64,000 bases of DNA from positions 327,173 through 391,172 of the forward strand of contig JBBHKE010003477.1 in the NCBI GenBank assembly GCA_037447655.1, written 5' to 3'. The notes beneath the pieces were generated by a model, which saw nothing but the letters and a program-made list of their open reading frames with translations, did no database searches and was not told where the DNA came from. The DNA is from Zygnema cylindricum (Eukaryota; Streptophyta; Zygnematophyceae; Zygnematales; Zygnemataceae). Position numbers and translations under genes: made by a program. Numbering within the stretch: the stretch's first letter is position 1; each line of letters starts with the position of its first letter. Of this stretch, positions 11,100-22,583 are shown one piece after another.

Positions 11100-11519
11100 T
11101 ACTCACCAAATTATACATTACTAATCACTGTACTAACACTAATTATACAGGCCAAAAACTGTACTAATATGAATTATACAGACTACAACCTGTAACATAT
11201 ACATACTAAAAAATGTACTAATACAAATAATACCCACTAAAAATTGTACTAGTACTAACTATACGTACTAATAAATGTACTAATAGTGATTAAACAGACT
11301 ATCAATTATTCATACGGTTTTTACATACTAATAACTATACGAATACTAATTACTCAGACTATTTTTTATATTTTTATTTTTTTTGTTACACAGACTAACA
11401 ACAGAACTAATACGGATTAAACATACTAATAACTTTACTTATATACTAACTATACAGACTAATAACTGTGCTAAGACTAATTATAAAGACTAAGAACTGT
11501 GATAATAATAATTATACAG
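11100..11519. repeat. ACTAAT-type degenerate array, left block
   Basis: Degenerate tandem units resembling ACTAATTATACAG plus ACTAATAACTGT, about 31 bp per pair. It continues after the inserted MITE to about 11860, and the same family fills 16060-17880. Confidence 0.8.
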
Positions 11520-11521
11520 TA

Positions 11522-11719
11522 CACCTTGAATCGTTATTAGCGTATAGAAATTATTAGTGTAAAGAAAAAATTAGCATCATTCATTCTAATTTAGTGCCAG
11601 GAGACGTGGCAGATTATGGTCCACGTCCTTAAATAGTGTAATTTATTATATTTAAGGTATCAATGTCAAAAATTTGGGGTGCCGTATAGCGTACATAAGG
11701 CTAATAACGATTCACGGTG
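11522..11719. mobile_element. TA-target MITE (CACC...GGTG family), 198 bp
   Basis: Termini CACCTTGAATCGTTATTAGC and GCTAATAACGATTCACGGTG, flanked by TA on both sides (11520-11521 and 11720-11721). Nearly identical in sequence to the copy inside the gypsy LTR at 46234-46432. It interrupts the ACTAAT array. Non-coding; TA duplication and size fit a Tc1/mariner-type (Stowaway-like) MITE. Confidence 0.75.
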
Positions 11720-11721
11720 TA

Positions 11722-11860
11722 GTGTACTGATATTAATTATAGAATATTAATTATACAGACTAACAACTTAAGTAATACTAAGTATACAAACAAAAATCTG
11801 AGTTAATACTAACAATATAGACTAATAACTGTAGCAATACTGATTATGTAAATATTGTCC
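11722..11860. repeat. ACTAAT-type degenerate array, continued
   Basis: The same degenerate ACTAATAACTGT-type units resume directly after the MITE. This shows that the MITE entered an existing array. Confidence 0.7.
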
Positions 11861-12210
11861 TAAGGGAATTGATCATGACAGTGACTGTTTTGGTTGCGGA
11901 CAATCATTTACGTCATTTTGTCAAAAATTGTACGTTTGAAGTACACATTGGTACAAATAAAGCACCGTTGAGTACAAATTTGACGGTCAATCGGTTGGAC
12001 AACTTTGACTTTCAAAATATTGTGTCAACCGCTTAAAATTGTGCCGCGCTTGCGAACATCGACCGTCGTAATAAAATTAGCAATTCACACGGCTGGCGAA
12101 CGTTTACGGTAACAAAACAGCGGCAACCACATGTAAATAAAAGTGTTGCAGACAGTCACTTTTTGTCGTTACGTGAGCTCCACGGTGAGAGCACGTTGTA
12201 TACTAACTTA

Positions 12211-12983
12211 GGGTGAACATCCATCAGGGTGAACATCCATCAGGCGTGTCTAGAAATCATACGGACACGTTTACTGGCAGTAATATTTACATCACTTCTC
12301 CATCAGGTCGTGCCAACGAGGCACCAATTGCGTACGTGCTGAATTTCGATTGGAACCACGTAGGATCCTGTTCAACCGGCTTGGGAATATTGAAAAATTT
12401 GAAAAGTACAGAATTTGAACGCCGTATCTGTACGCACGGGTGAATTTAAGATTTGTAATACTGTATTAAATTTAAATTTGTATACGTGCGTATTTTATCG
12501 ATATACAAATTATGCCATTATGTCTCAAACACAAAGTCCTTTCCGCGAAGTAGAAGAAGCGTCAGAGGGATATGCGCCGGCAAAGATTTTTTCATCGCTT
12601 TTTGAAGATTTGAATCCATCCTGTACGAAGGCACATGACCTTTGTAAAATGGTAGGTTGTAATCGCTCGTCCGCGTGTGGATCATATTTTTTGTTTCCAA
12701 GTGTACCAATTGAAACGTCCAGTGTGTGGCAAGTCTCCTCCTAGGAGAGTTGAGGAGACTTGCCACACACTGGACAGAAGGAGCGTTTGCTTCGAAAACT
12801 CGAAATCGGATGGTCGAAAATTTCGCCCAAAAATTTGGAGAATCTTGACGAATCTCCAGCAATCATGTTTTATAAAAAAAATAAAAAATAGCAGTACGGC
12901 CCTGTACGAGATGCGCTGGCCTTGTACGAAAACGCACTTTTTCCAGTAATGAACCTTAATTTTCGCCTGATGGAGGTTCACCC
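12211..12983 (+). mobile_element. PIF/Harbinger-like MITE, copy 2
   Basis: 773 bp element beginning GGGTGAACATCCATCAGG and ending CCTGATGGAGGTTCACCC, flanked by TTA on both sides (12208-12210 and 12984-12986). Its left terminus is duplicated in tandem (12211 and 12229). The centre has 24-bp inverted arms at 12717-12740 and 12752-12775. No transposase is encoded. Confidence 0.75.
12717..12775. repeat. Inverted repeat, 24-bp arms, 11-base loop
   Basis: The arms GTCCAGTGTGTGGCAAGTCT.. and ..AGACTTGCCACACACTGGAC are exact reverse complements at the centre of the PIF-like element. They occupy the same position as the 8274-8330 palindrome in copy 1. Confidence 0.85.
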
Positions 12984-13360
12984 TTAGCCGCAAAATTGAA
13001 ATTTAGTGGTTTAAGCGTTACATTGAACTTAGACGCAAATTGAAACGAAACCTCTTTAAACTGAAGTACTGTAAGTCTTGTACGGAAGGTTTAAAACGCA
13101 CGAAACGAAATTTCACTGTCAATGTAAGAATGTATTCGTAGATAGTGTGGCTCGATTTCGTCGCACGTGACGACGCGCATTTTTTTCATTTAATTTCAAT
13201 TGATATTTTTACGCCGGTTCGTTTTATTATAGTGTACTAACTATTTGGGGGGGTGGAGAATCAAGCCATTCACGGGTAGAGCAGGGGAGCTAGTGATGAA
13301 ATAGGGGGGTCACACTTGTGGTTTCGCCAATGTGCGTGTTGTTAACAGCGGCCGCAGGCT

Positions 13361-13518
13361 AGATCCGGAGGTACATGGTTACCGGGAGGATGTTGTGTTG
13401 CGTAATGTAGGAGGAAAAGACGAAAATGTAGGAGGAAAAGACGAAATAGGCCAGATCCGGAGGTACATGGTTACCGAGAGGATGTTCTGTCGCGTAATGT
13501 AGGAGGAAAAGACGAAAT
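13361..13518 (+). repeat. ~92-bp tandem duplication
   Basis: A segment starting AGATCCGGAGGTACATGGTT at 13361 recurs at 13453 and ends with GGAGGAAAAGACGAAAT in both copies. The first copy also repeats the short AATGTAGGAGGAAAAGACGA piece internally. No coding function seen. Confidence 0.7.
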
Positions 13519-13529
13519 ACAAGAACGCT

Positions 13530-13786
13530 CAGATTGTACATTAGCGTGACGCTGCTAGATATTTTAATTGGCGTCCGCCCGTAGAGATACTCAGTTGAGA
13601 AATTATACTTTTCAAAAATTTCATTATTCTTGGCCGGCTAAACAGATTCCTACGTGAGACTAATCGTAATCCAACACGTAAGCAATTTTTGCTTCGCTAA
13701 CATGACCTGATGGAAATGTTTTACAAATATCACTGCCAGTAAACGTGAGCGTACGATTACTGGGAACGCTTGATGGAAGGCTACCC
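13530..13786 (-). mobile_element. Half of a PIF/Harbinger-like MITE
   Basis: Read on the minus strand, it aligns with the first ~250 bases of the element at 12211 (terminal CTTCCATCA motif, ACGTTTACTGGCAGT, CACGTAGGA, AATTTTTGAAAAGTA). The terminus lies at about 13786 next to CCCTAA. The opposite half is missing or replaced, so this is a truncated copy or part of a composite with copy 2. Confidence 0.5.
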
Positions 13787-16059
13787 TAATAGAAAAACAT
13801 ATTCGCACGTTTGAAATTTTTTCAAAAGTTTTTGACGAAGAAAAAAAAGACATGGTTGTTTTTTTTTTGTCTCACTTGCATGTTGTACGTATTTTTTTTG
13901 CAATGGTCTCAAGGCTACAATGCCATTTCACGGAAAGGTGAAAAACCTGTGAAAGCGCCACCGCGCCTCGCGCTTCCCTCACCTTGTTCACCTTGCCTCT
14001 CCCTCAATCCAAACTTCACTACTTCACGACACCAATGGAGGAAGGCACAAAGTTAAGGGAGGCCGCACGCGTGCAAACCAAGTCACGCAGGAAGAGTCCA
14101 ACAAAGGAGCGCATTTTTTTATTTATTTTTAATTTTGCAGGGGCCTCAATAATTTTATGTCCATTCATGGCGACTGGACAGGAGAGGCAAACGGAAAAGC
14201 ATCTTTTCCAGCCTTTGCTAGAATGTTGTACGTCTACGATGTCACGCAAAGACATTGACGTGCCAAATCGTTTCAAAAAATACTAAGTGTCTTGCGACAC
14301 TCCAAAAAGTTTCGAAAAATAAGGTGTATCAATTCAGGTTGTAGACGTTGACAACCGTCACGGGCATTGTCGACTCATACAATAATCACAGATATAAGTA
14401 ACAACTTCGTTACACATTGGGACACTCGAAAAAAGTGTAATTAGAAGAGAACAAATTAAGTTCGCTAAGTTACAATTACATGGGGTGCACCCTACGTTTG
14501 GAGATGACGCAAATTGTACTTTCAATTTTTTCAAATTTTTGTACAATTGTTATTTTATGTAGGCTCTAAATTTTTGAGTAAAACGACAGAAAAAGCCCTT
14601 ACTTTGGCACATGGGACACACATTTAATAAAAAAAAATTAGAAGATGACGTGTGTGATATTTTGTCTTTTTAAGAGTTATACAACATATGCGTGGTTCAC
14701 ACTTGGAAAAATGGGAAAACGATGTCATAAATTTTGGGATCCGTACATCAAATTTCATAAAATGACAAAAACGCGGCGGTGACGGTTGGGACGGTAGGTT
14801 TTGACCTTTTTGGTGCGTAGCGGCGGATAAAAGATGCAGTTTTAAGCGTCAAAACTTAATAGTTGCGGATACCAAACGGCAACTGCCGTCCGCCATCGGA
14901 CATCATGTTCGGAATGCACTTTTTCGTTTTTGAAGAATTACGAGACGAAGCGCACGAACCGTACAAGATATTATTCCCTCGCAAACTTATGAACAAACTA
15001 GAGGACCAATCAGAAAAGAGAACATGTAATGTCAAAAAAAGAAAAAAACACCTATGAAAAAAAAAGAGGGTACCTTTTTCCCACTCCCTGCTGGTACTGC
15101 TCCTCTCCTCCTTTAAAATTAAAGCTTCTCCTCCTTTAAAACTAAAGCTCACTGTAGGAGTCTATGGTAAGTCATTACTGCTTAATTAATGTTAAGTGAT
15201 TGAACATAATCGCTATGTGACTATGTTTATTTAGTGATTATGTTATCCATTTTATTTTGTCGTACGAATTTCAGTTATATCTTTTCTCCGCATATCCGCT
15301 AATTGGATGAAGTCTCCATATGCATTTTTTTCTGCACACTACAAATGTTGAAGCAAGTCGACATCACAAACATGTTAAATCTTTTTTTTCAGGCCAACGT
15401 GTTAATCTTCCCTGACTTGAATACATGAAACAATACATATAAAGCGGTCCAACAGGTAAGACATGGTTTTTTGTGAAACGCTGATGAAAATCTATCACTG
15501 TAATAAATATCGAAGCGAAATGTTTGAAACTTTAACAGTGAACTGAGAATTTTGAAAAATTTAAGCTCAAACCAACTAGCAAATTGTAATTCGTCACAGT
15601 TTAATGTCACAAAAATCTGTATTCCCGATCTATTTTGCAACTTTGTGTTTGGGTATATTATCTGGCCGTACTTGGCATGCTTTGACTGAGTGAAATACTA
15701 AGAAAGGCAAAGATTTGTATTTTAAATTATCATTTTTTTTTTCTTGCAAGCTCATTTTAGAGAGTGACTAAAACTGAAAATTAATCACTTTGGGAAAACC
15801 CATAATCACTTTTGGAAATTGATTAACTGGAACAATTTGAGTGAGGAACATAATTGAGAAATGATCATTTTTGGGAAATTGATTGTTTAAGTGAAACAAC
15901 TAGAATCAGTTTTGGAACATAGACTGAGTAATTGAAAATAAACTGAGAAATAATTATCTTTGGGAAATGACCGAGTAACTGAGAAATAACTGAAAAAAAA
16001 CTGCAAATCGGTTGAGACGAGTGGAACGCTTTCGGGTTTTGAAGGTGAGTAAAACAAAA
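13787..16059. other. Gene-free, mixed repeat remnants
   Basis: The region has fragments reminiscent of the long-TIR family: TTGTAGACGTTGACAACCGT near 14340 and TTACATGGGGTGCACCCT near 14474. A short tandem duplication of CTCCTCCTTTAAAA (15110-15140) and loosely repeated AATCACTTTTGGAAATTGAT motifs (15780-15990) follow. I find no credible coding exon or RNA gene. Confidence 0.45.
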
Positions 16060-17880
16060 TAATCCATACTAAAAAATGTAATAATACTTATTATACAAAC
16101 TAACTGTACCTAAACTAATGTTACAGACTAATAACCGTAACACAACAGTAATTTAATGCTAATTGAACTAACATTAATTATACAAACAAATAACTGTGTT
16201 AATACTAATTAAACAAACTAGTTAATACTAATTAAACAAACTAGTAACTGTACTAAAACTGATTGTACAGACGTACAAACTAATAACTGCAGTAATACTA
16301 ATTATACACGAAATCTAATTATACAGACAACTAGCAGAACCAATACTGATTATACAAACTACTAACAGTAAAACAATAATAATTCATACTAAAAACTGTA
16401 ATAATACTTATTATACAAAATAACTTTACCTATACTAATGTTACAGACTTATAACCGTACCAACAATAATTTAATGCTAATTGTACTAACACTAATCGCA
16501 TGAACCAATAATGTGCTAATATTAATTATACAAACAAAAAACTGATCTGATATCAATTGAAGAGAGTTATCTGTACTAATAAGTGTGCTAGCACTAATTA
16601 AACATACTAAAAACTATAATTTTTTCTTTATTGTAAAGAGTTATCTGTACTAATAATTGTGCTACCACTAAGAAAAACTATAGTGATAGAACTATAGTGA
16701 TACAAATTGTACAGACTACTAACTGTACTATTACTTACTAGAATACAGACTAATATTGGTGTTATCACTAAATATACAAACATATAGATGTACTAATACT
16801 AATTATACATTATTCAAACTTGGACTACTACTAATTATACATTCCTAATAATTGTACTAACACTAATTATACAATATTAGAAGTGCACTAATACTAATTA
16901 TATAGACTAATAATTGTGTTCACGCTAATTATACATACTAAAATTTGTGAAGACTAATTAGACAAACTAATAACTCTTCTAATATTAATTATACAAACAC
17001 TAATTAAATAGAGTAATAATAGTGTTAATACCAATTATACAGACTAATAACAATACTAATACTCATTATGCATTACTAATAACTGTAGTAATTACTAAAA
17101 TTATACAGACAAATTGTACTAATACCAATAACAAAGACTAAAAACTGTACCAATACTAATTATACACACTAAAAACTGTTCGAATAATAATTTTACTAAA
17201 TCTTTCTTAATACTTATTTTATACTAAAAACTGAACAAATGCTTGTTATACATTTCTTATAATTGTCATAATACTTATTCTACGTTACTAATTACTTTAC
17301 TTACATTAATTGAACAGACTAATAGAACTGTACTAACACTAATTATACAGACTAATAACTGTAATAATGATAATTTTACATATCAAAAACTGTACTAATA
17401 CTAAACATACATACAAAAACTGTACTAATTTTAATTTCACAGACTAATAATTGTACCAATACTAATTACGTACGAGCAAAAACCTGCTGATCAAACATAT
17501 TGATAACTATACTGATCATACATATTGATAATTGTACTAATATTAATTATATATCAAAATGTCTAACAGTAATAATGTACTAATATTAATTATATATCAA
17601 ACTAATTACGTACGACAATACTGATCAAACGTATTGATAACTATACTGATCACCATATCAAAAAATCTACCAACACTGAACATACATACTAAAAACTGTA
17701 CTAATTCTAAACATACATACAAAAAACAGTACTAATTCTAATTTTACAGACTAATAATTATACTAATACTAATTACGCACAAGCAAAACCTGTGCTAATA
17801 TTGATCAAACATATTGATAACTATACTGATCATACGTATTAATAATTGTACTAATATTAATTATACATCAAAATGTCTAA
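16060..17880. repeat. ACTAAT-type degenerate array, main block
   Basis: About 1.8 kb of degenerate tandem units alternating ACTAATAACTGT and ACTAATACTAATTATACAG, with a composite period near 31 bp. Same family as 11100-11860, which lies over 4 kb away. Drift is high and no coding frame runs through it. Confidence 0.85.
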
Positions 17881-18030
17881 CAGTAGCGATTAATGACAGT
17901 CAACATAACAGTAGCTATCAAAATGCCAATCAGCATAACAATAGAGATTAAAATGACGGACATCACAAAAGTATTGATGAAAATGCCAGTGAGCACAACA
18001 ATATCGATTAAAATGACAGTCAACATAACA
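17881..18030. repeat. 30-bp array (ATATCGATTAAAATGACAG type), left block
   Basis: Five or so diverged 30-bp units of the same family as 18510-18880, such as ATCGATTAAAATGACAGTCA. A ~470 bp stretch without the repeat (18031-18505) separates the two blocks. Confidence 0.75.
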
Positions 18031-18505
18031 ATATCTTCTCCCCTTTGGAAATATGTGCGAAATACTTCAAATAACCCTACATATTCCCTAAAACAAATGT
18101 GGCGATTTGTTTGATTTTGCAGATACAAAATGGTCCTATATAGTAAGTCTCTCTCTAATACTTTTTCCTTTCTCGTGCTAAATTTCTCTCATCTTTTTAT
18201 GGAATTTAAGTAATATGTAGACATGTGAAAGAGAATGAGATGGGAAAAGAGAGGGAGAGAGAGAGCGAGAGAGAAAGAGATTGAAAGAAATAAAGAGAAA
18301 GAATGTCTCCGGTTTAGATACAATTTCGATTTTTCAACTCCCATTTCGATTCCTTGGCTCTTGTTTCAACCGCCGATTCCTCAGTCCACATTTCAACCCC
18401 CGTTTCAACCGCAGTTATGATTAACAATCATCATTGGAATTTAATTTGATTAAATGTTTCACCTTTTTTCCTATTTGATTAAAAGTTTCACTTTTTTTTT
18501 AGATA
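18031..18505. other. Unrelated insert between two 30-bp array blocks
   Basis: AT-rich sequence with a purine-rich GAGAGAGAG tract (18235-18300) and a TTTCAACC/TTTCGATT-rich part (18330-18415). It separates two parts of one array, so it may be an insertion. No terminal inverted repeat or gene is recognised. Confidence 0.45.
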
Positions 18506-18880
18506 AGCACAACAACGTCGATTAAAATGACAGTCCACACAACAATATCGATTAAAATAACACTCAGCACGAAAATATCGATTAAAATGACAGGCGGCAC
18601 AAAAATATCGATTAAAATGACAGGCGGCACGAAAATATCGATTAAAATGACAGGCATCACAAAAATATCGATTAAAATGACAGGCGTCACGAAAATATCG
18701 ATTAAAATGACAAGCATCACGAAAATATCGATTAAAATGACAGGCGTCACGAAAATATCGATTAAAATGACAGGCGTCACAAAAATATCGATTAAAATGA
18801 CAGGCGTCACAAAAATATCGATTAAAATGACAGGCGTCACAAAAATATCGATTAAAATGACAGGCGTCACGAAAATAGTT
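18506..18880. repeat. 30-bp tandem array 1, about 12 units
   Basis: Highly regular units of 30 bp, each with AAAATATCGATTAAAATGAC followed by AGGCGTCAC-type ends. The units differ at a few positions only. Because 30 is a multiple of three, both strands stay open as decapeptide repeats; I treat these frames as artefacts since there is no other coding evidence. Confidence 0.9.
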
Positions 18881-18884
18881 ATAA

Positions 18885-19130
18885 AAATTTTTACTATTAT
18901 CGCGGGCCTAATCAAAGAAATCACTATTATCGCGGGCCTAATCAAAGAAAACACTATTATCGCTGGCCTAATCAAAGAAATCACTATTATCGCGGGCCTA
19001 ATCAAAGAAATCACTATTATCGCGGGCCTAATCAAAGAAATCACTATTATCGCGGGCCTAATCAAAGAAATCACTATTATCGCGGGCCTATTCAAAGAAA
19101 TCCCTTATACCGCGGGCTTAATCAAAGAAT
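18885..19130. repeat. 30-bp tandem array 2, about 8 units
   Basis: Units of 30 bp with CACTATTATCGCGGGCCTAA followed by TCAAAGAAAT. The sequence is unrelated to array 1 but the period is identical and the array follows it directly. The last unit is diverged. Confidence 0.9.
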
Positions 19131-19149
19131 TCACAAAAAAACCCTAAAA

Positions 19150-21320
19150 AACCCAAAAAAACCCTAAAAATACAGAAAGGACAAAACACACAAAAGACAA
19201 AACACATAAAAGACAAAGACAAATGACAGAATACAGAAGGAACAAAATACTTTGTGATTAGGTTAATCCTGTACCTGTTCAGCGTTTGGTTGGGAAATCC
19301 AATCTGAATCACCAACCACATTGATGCGTTGCTGAAATGATGGCGTCCGACTCAACCCTGATAAAAAAACAGAAAGACAAGAAAAAAAATAGACAAAAAA
19401 AAAATGAGAAAATATAGAAAGGACAAAATGCGAATAGAACAAGCTACACAACAGACTAAATACAAAAAAGACAAAGAATGGAAAAGACAAATCACACGAA
19501 AACAAAATAAACAAGAGACAAAAATACAAAAGACAAAATACAAAAAGGATAAGTTATAGAACGTACAAAATATGAAAAGAACCAAATACAAAGAGGACAA
19601 AATATACAAAGGACAAAATGCACAAAGGACAAGGTACAGAACTGATAAAATGCACAAAGGACAAAATATAAACAAAACATAGAAAAGACAAATACACAAA
19701 TGAGAAAATGCAAAAAATGACAAAATACATAAAATGACAAAATCTTGAAGAAGGACAAAATACATACACGGACAAAATGCAAAAGGGACAAAAAACACAA
19801 AGGACAAAATACATGAAAGATAAAACACATAAACGATAAACACAAAAATGACAAAATACAGAAAGGACAAAATATAGAATGGACAAAGCAAACAAAAGAC
19901 AAAAATACAAAAGACAAAATACAAAAAGGACAAGATATAGAATGGACAAAATACGAAAAGGACAAAATATGAGAAGAACCAAATACAAAAAGGACAAAAT
20001 ATGAGAAGAACCAAATACAAAAAGGACAAAATATACAAAGGACAAAATGTACAAAGGACAAGATACAAAACTGATAAATTGCACAAAGGACAAAAAAAAA
20101 ACAAAGTATGGAAAAGACAAATACACAAAATGACAAAATATTGAAGAATGACAAAATACAGAAATGGCAACATACATCAAGGACAAAATGCATAAGGGAC
20201 AAAAAACAGAAAGGGGCAAAATACATGAATGACAAATACAGTAAGGATAAAATACAGAAATGACAAAAAATTAGAAAAAGTCAATATAAAAAAAAGACAC
20301 ACAAAGGACAAAACCAAGAAGGGACAAAAACACAAGAGACAGAATACATAAAATGACACAATACACAAATGACAAAATACATAAAGGACAAAATGCATAA
20401 AGGACAATCACAAAAATGACAAATATGGAAAGGACAAAATAGAGAAAGGACAAAGCATGGAAGAGACAACACAAAGGACAAAATAAAAAGGACAAAAAAT
20501 ACAAAAGACTAAATACAGAAAAGACAAGATATAGAATGGACAATACAGAAAATGATAGAATACACAAAGAACAAAATACAGAAATGACAAAATATGGAAA
20601 TGACAAATACACAAATGACACAATGCAAAAATGGCAAAATACACAAAATGTTGAAGATGGACAAAATACAGAAATGGCAACATACATCAAGGACAAAATG
20701 CAAAAGGGACAAAAAACAGGGGCAAAATACATGAAGGACAAATACAGTAAGGATAAAATACAGAAATGAAAAAAATTAGAAAAAGACAATATATAAAAAA
20801 AACAAGACACACAAAGGACAAAATCAAGAAGGGACAAAAATGCAAGAGACAAAATACAAAAAAATGACAAGGATAAAACACAAAGGACAAAACAAAACGC
20901 ATAAAGGACAAACACAAAAATGTCAAAACACGGAAAGGACAAAATATAGAAAGGACAAAGCATGGAAGTGACAAAATACAAAGGACAAAATAAAAAAAAG
21001 GACAAAAGACAAAACACAGAAAAGACAAGATATAGAATAGACAATACAGAAAAGGATAAAATACACAAAGGACAACATACAAAAAGGATAAAATACACAA
21101 AGTTAGAGATATGGCAAAATGCACAAAGGACAATATAGAAAGGACAAAATATGGAAAAGACAAATACACAAATGCCAAAATGCAGAAAAAAGACAATATA
21201 CATAAATGGACAAAATCTTGAAGAAGGACAAAATACAGAAATGGCAAAATACAACAAGGACAAAATGCAAAAGGGACAAAATACAGAAAGGGGCAAAATA
21301 CATGAAGGACAAATATCTCG
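19150..21320. repeat. A-rich degenerate array (AAAGGACAAAATACA type)
   Basis: About 2.1 kb of degenerate units 12-16 bp long built on GGACAAAATACA. On the minus strand it gives long frames rich in phenylalanine, cysteine, leucine and isoleucine (up to several hundred codons) that are compositional artefacts. An exon-like segment (19275-19357) lies inside its left edge and a duplicate (21338-21421) at its right edge. Confidence 0.85.
19275..19357 (-). pseudogene. Exon-like segment, copy 1
   Basis: An 83-base segment on the minus strand preceded by TTTTTATCAG (acceptor-like) and followed by GTACAG (donor-like). It is open in one frame and encodes an LSRTPSFQQRIN-type start and a DWI core. It closely matches 21338-21421. 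The family is not recognised. It may be a duplicated exon of a host gene or part of a repeat that happens to carry splice-like ends. Confidence 0.35.
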
Positions 21321-21337
21321 TCCTCGTGATTATGTAC

Positions 21338-21421
21338 CTGTTACAGCGTTTGGTGGGCAAATCCAATCTTGATCACCAGCCAGATTGATGCGTTGATGAA
21401 ATGAAGTCGTCCGACACAGCC
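21338..21421 (-). pseudogene. Exon-like segment, copy 2
   Basis: An 84-base segment on the minus strand with TTTTTCTCAG before it and GTACATAA after it. In the frame matching copy 1 it reads through residues resembling RINLAGDQDWICPPN. A third, more diverged relative begins near 21545 (TTTCGGACGAC after TTTTCTGAG, minus strand). One base of length difference puts copies 1 and 2 in different exit phases. Confidence 0.35.
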
Positions 21422-22577
21422 CTGAGAAAAAGACAGAAAAGACAAGACAAAGAAAAGACAAAAAAGTGTTAAAAAAATAAAAATAGTGTTGATTGGGTAC
21501 AAAATTTATGGGTATTGCGCTAATGTTGTCGTCCGAAACAACCCTCAGAAAAAGACAAAAAGTGAAAGAGACAGAAAATAGTGTTTAAAAGACAAAAATA
21601 TTTCTAAAAAAAGCAAAAATAATGTTGATTGGGTCCAGATTTTGCAGATAATTCCTAGGTTATCCTCTCTAATTATTGGTTATAATTTGTGAAAAACAAC
21701 ATACGTTGTGAATAATTTACCGCCAATTTGTAAATTAACAACATATGTATACACAAAAAATGGTCTACGGCGATAAGGACAGTGTATCTTGCAACAGCAA
21801 AACCCTTAAGAATCGTTGTTTGATTGACTGAGAATATCATACTTCTAACTAAGATAACGAGTTCCACAATTAGTTATTAAAGGCTGTGGAGATAGTCAGA
21901 AAAATGTATTGCAGCAAAAGGGAGTGTTTAAGTTGCCACTGTTACAGCTGTATTTTTAGTTTATTTCATGCTTTATTCTGACTAAACGTTTAAACATTCA
22001 GGTTGCAATTTTTTTTTTTAAAGTGTAGCTGTCAATAGCATGCATAGTTAACAATTTTTTGACAGCTGTACTTCAAATTTTTAAAATTAGAAAACAATTT
22101 CAACTAGAAAACTGAACAACTTCAAAATAAAAACTGTTGAATTTTAACTAAAAGACGCCCGATTTCAATTAAGAAATATATAATTTTCACTAACCTTGGT
22201 TGCCATTTTGTTTTCTATGTATTTGTTTCATCCAAATTCGCGGCTGCCTTTGCCTGTGGCTGAAAAAATATAAACAGAAACAAAAAAAAAAAAAAAAAAC
22301 TCCGCATTAGAACTATGTATAACTCATGCAAAACTAATGTAAAACCCAAAACAGGCATCGCAACAAGCTTGCTGTCGTAAAAAACCTAAGAAACCTTAAA
22401 AATAAACAAAAGGCCTTTGTATCAAATTCAGAGGACAGGTGGCAAGTTAAGCCAGATTTGTCACATTTTCGCACAAAAGACAAACTGACATGTGTAAATA
22501 ATAAAACCCCAAGTCATAATGTCATAATTTAGCAGCTGTGGTTGTCAAAAATCCAGGTCATGTACGTTTGGCCTCAC
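21422..22577. other. Gene-free stretch or intronic sequence
   Basis: AT-rich, with an A17-type run near 22283 and scattered AAAAGACAAAAA units continuing from the array up to about 21620. If the minus-strand exon-like segments belong to one gene this would be intron. Nothing else recognised. Confidence 0.4.
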
Positions 22578-22583
22578 CTGAAT

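Noticed and set aside
18506-19130. CRISPR-like appearance of 30-bp repeats
   Set aside because: The units are directly tandem with no spacers of independent sequence, and the context is eukaryotic.
18499-19147. ~200-codon repeat proteins on both strands
   Set aside because: They arise because the 30-bp arrays keep frame; both strands are open equally and there is no start context or conservation argument.
19352-21366. Long minus-strand frames (up to about 340 codons) rich in Phe, Cys, Leu and Ile that look like membrane proteins
   Set aside because: They are translations of the A-rich GGACAAAATACA array; several phases are open at once and the residues repeat with the array.
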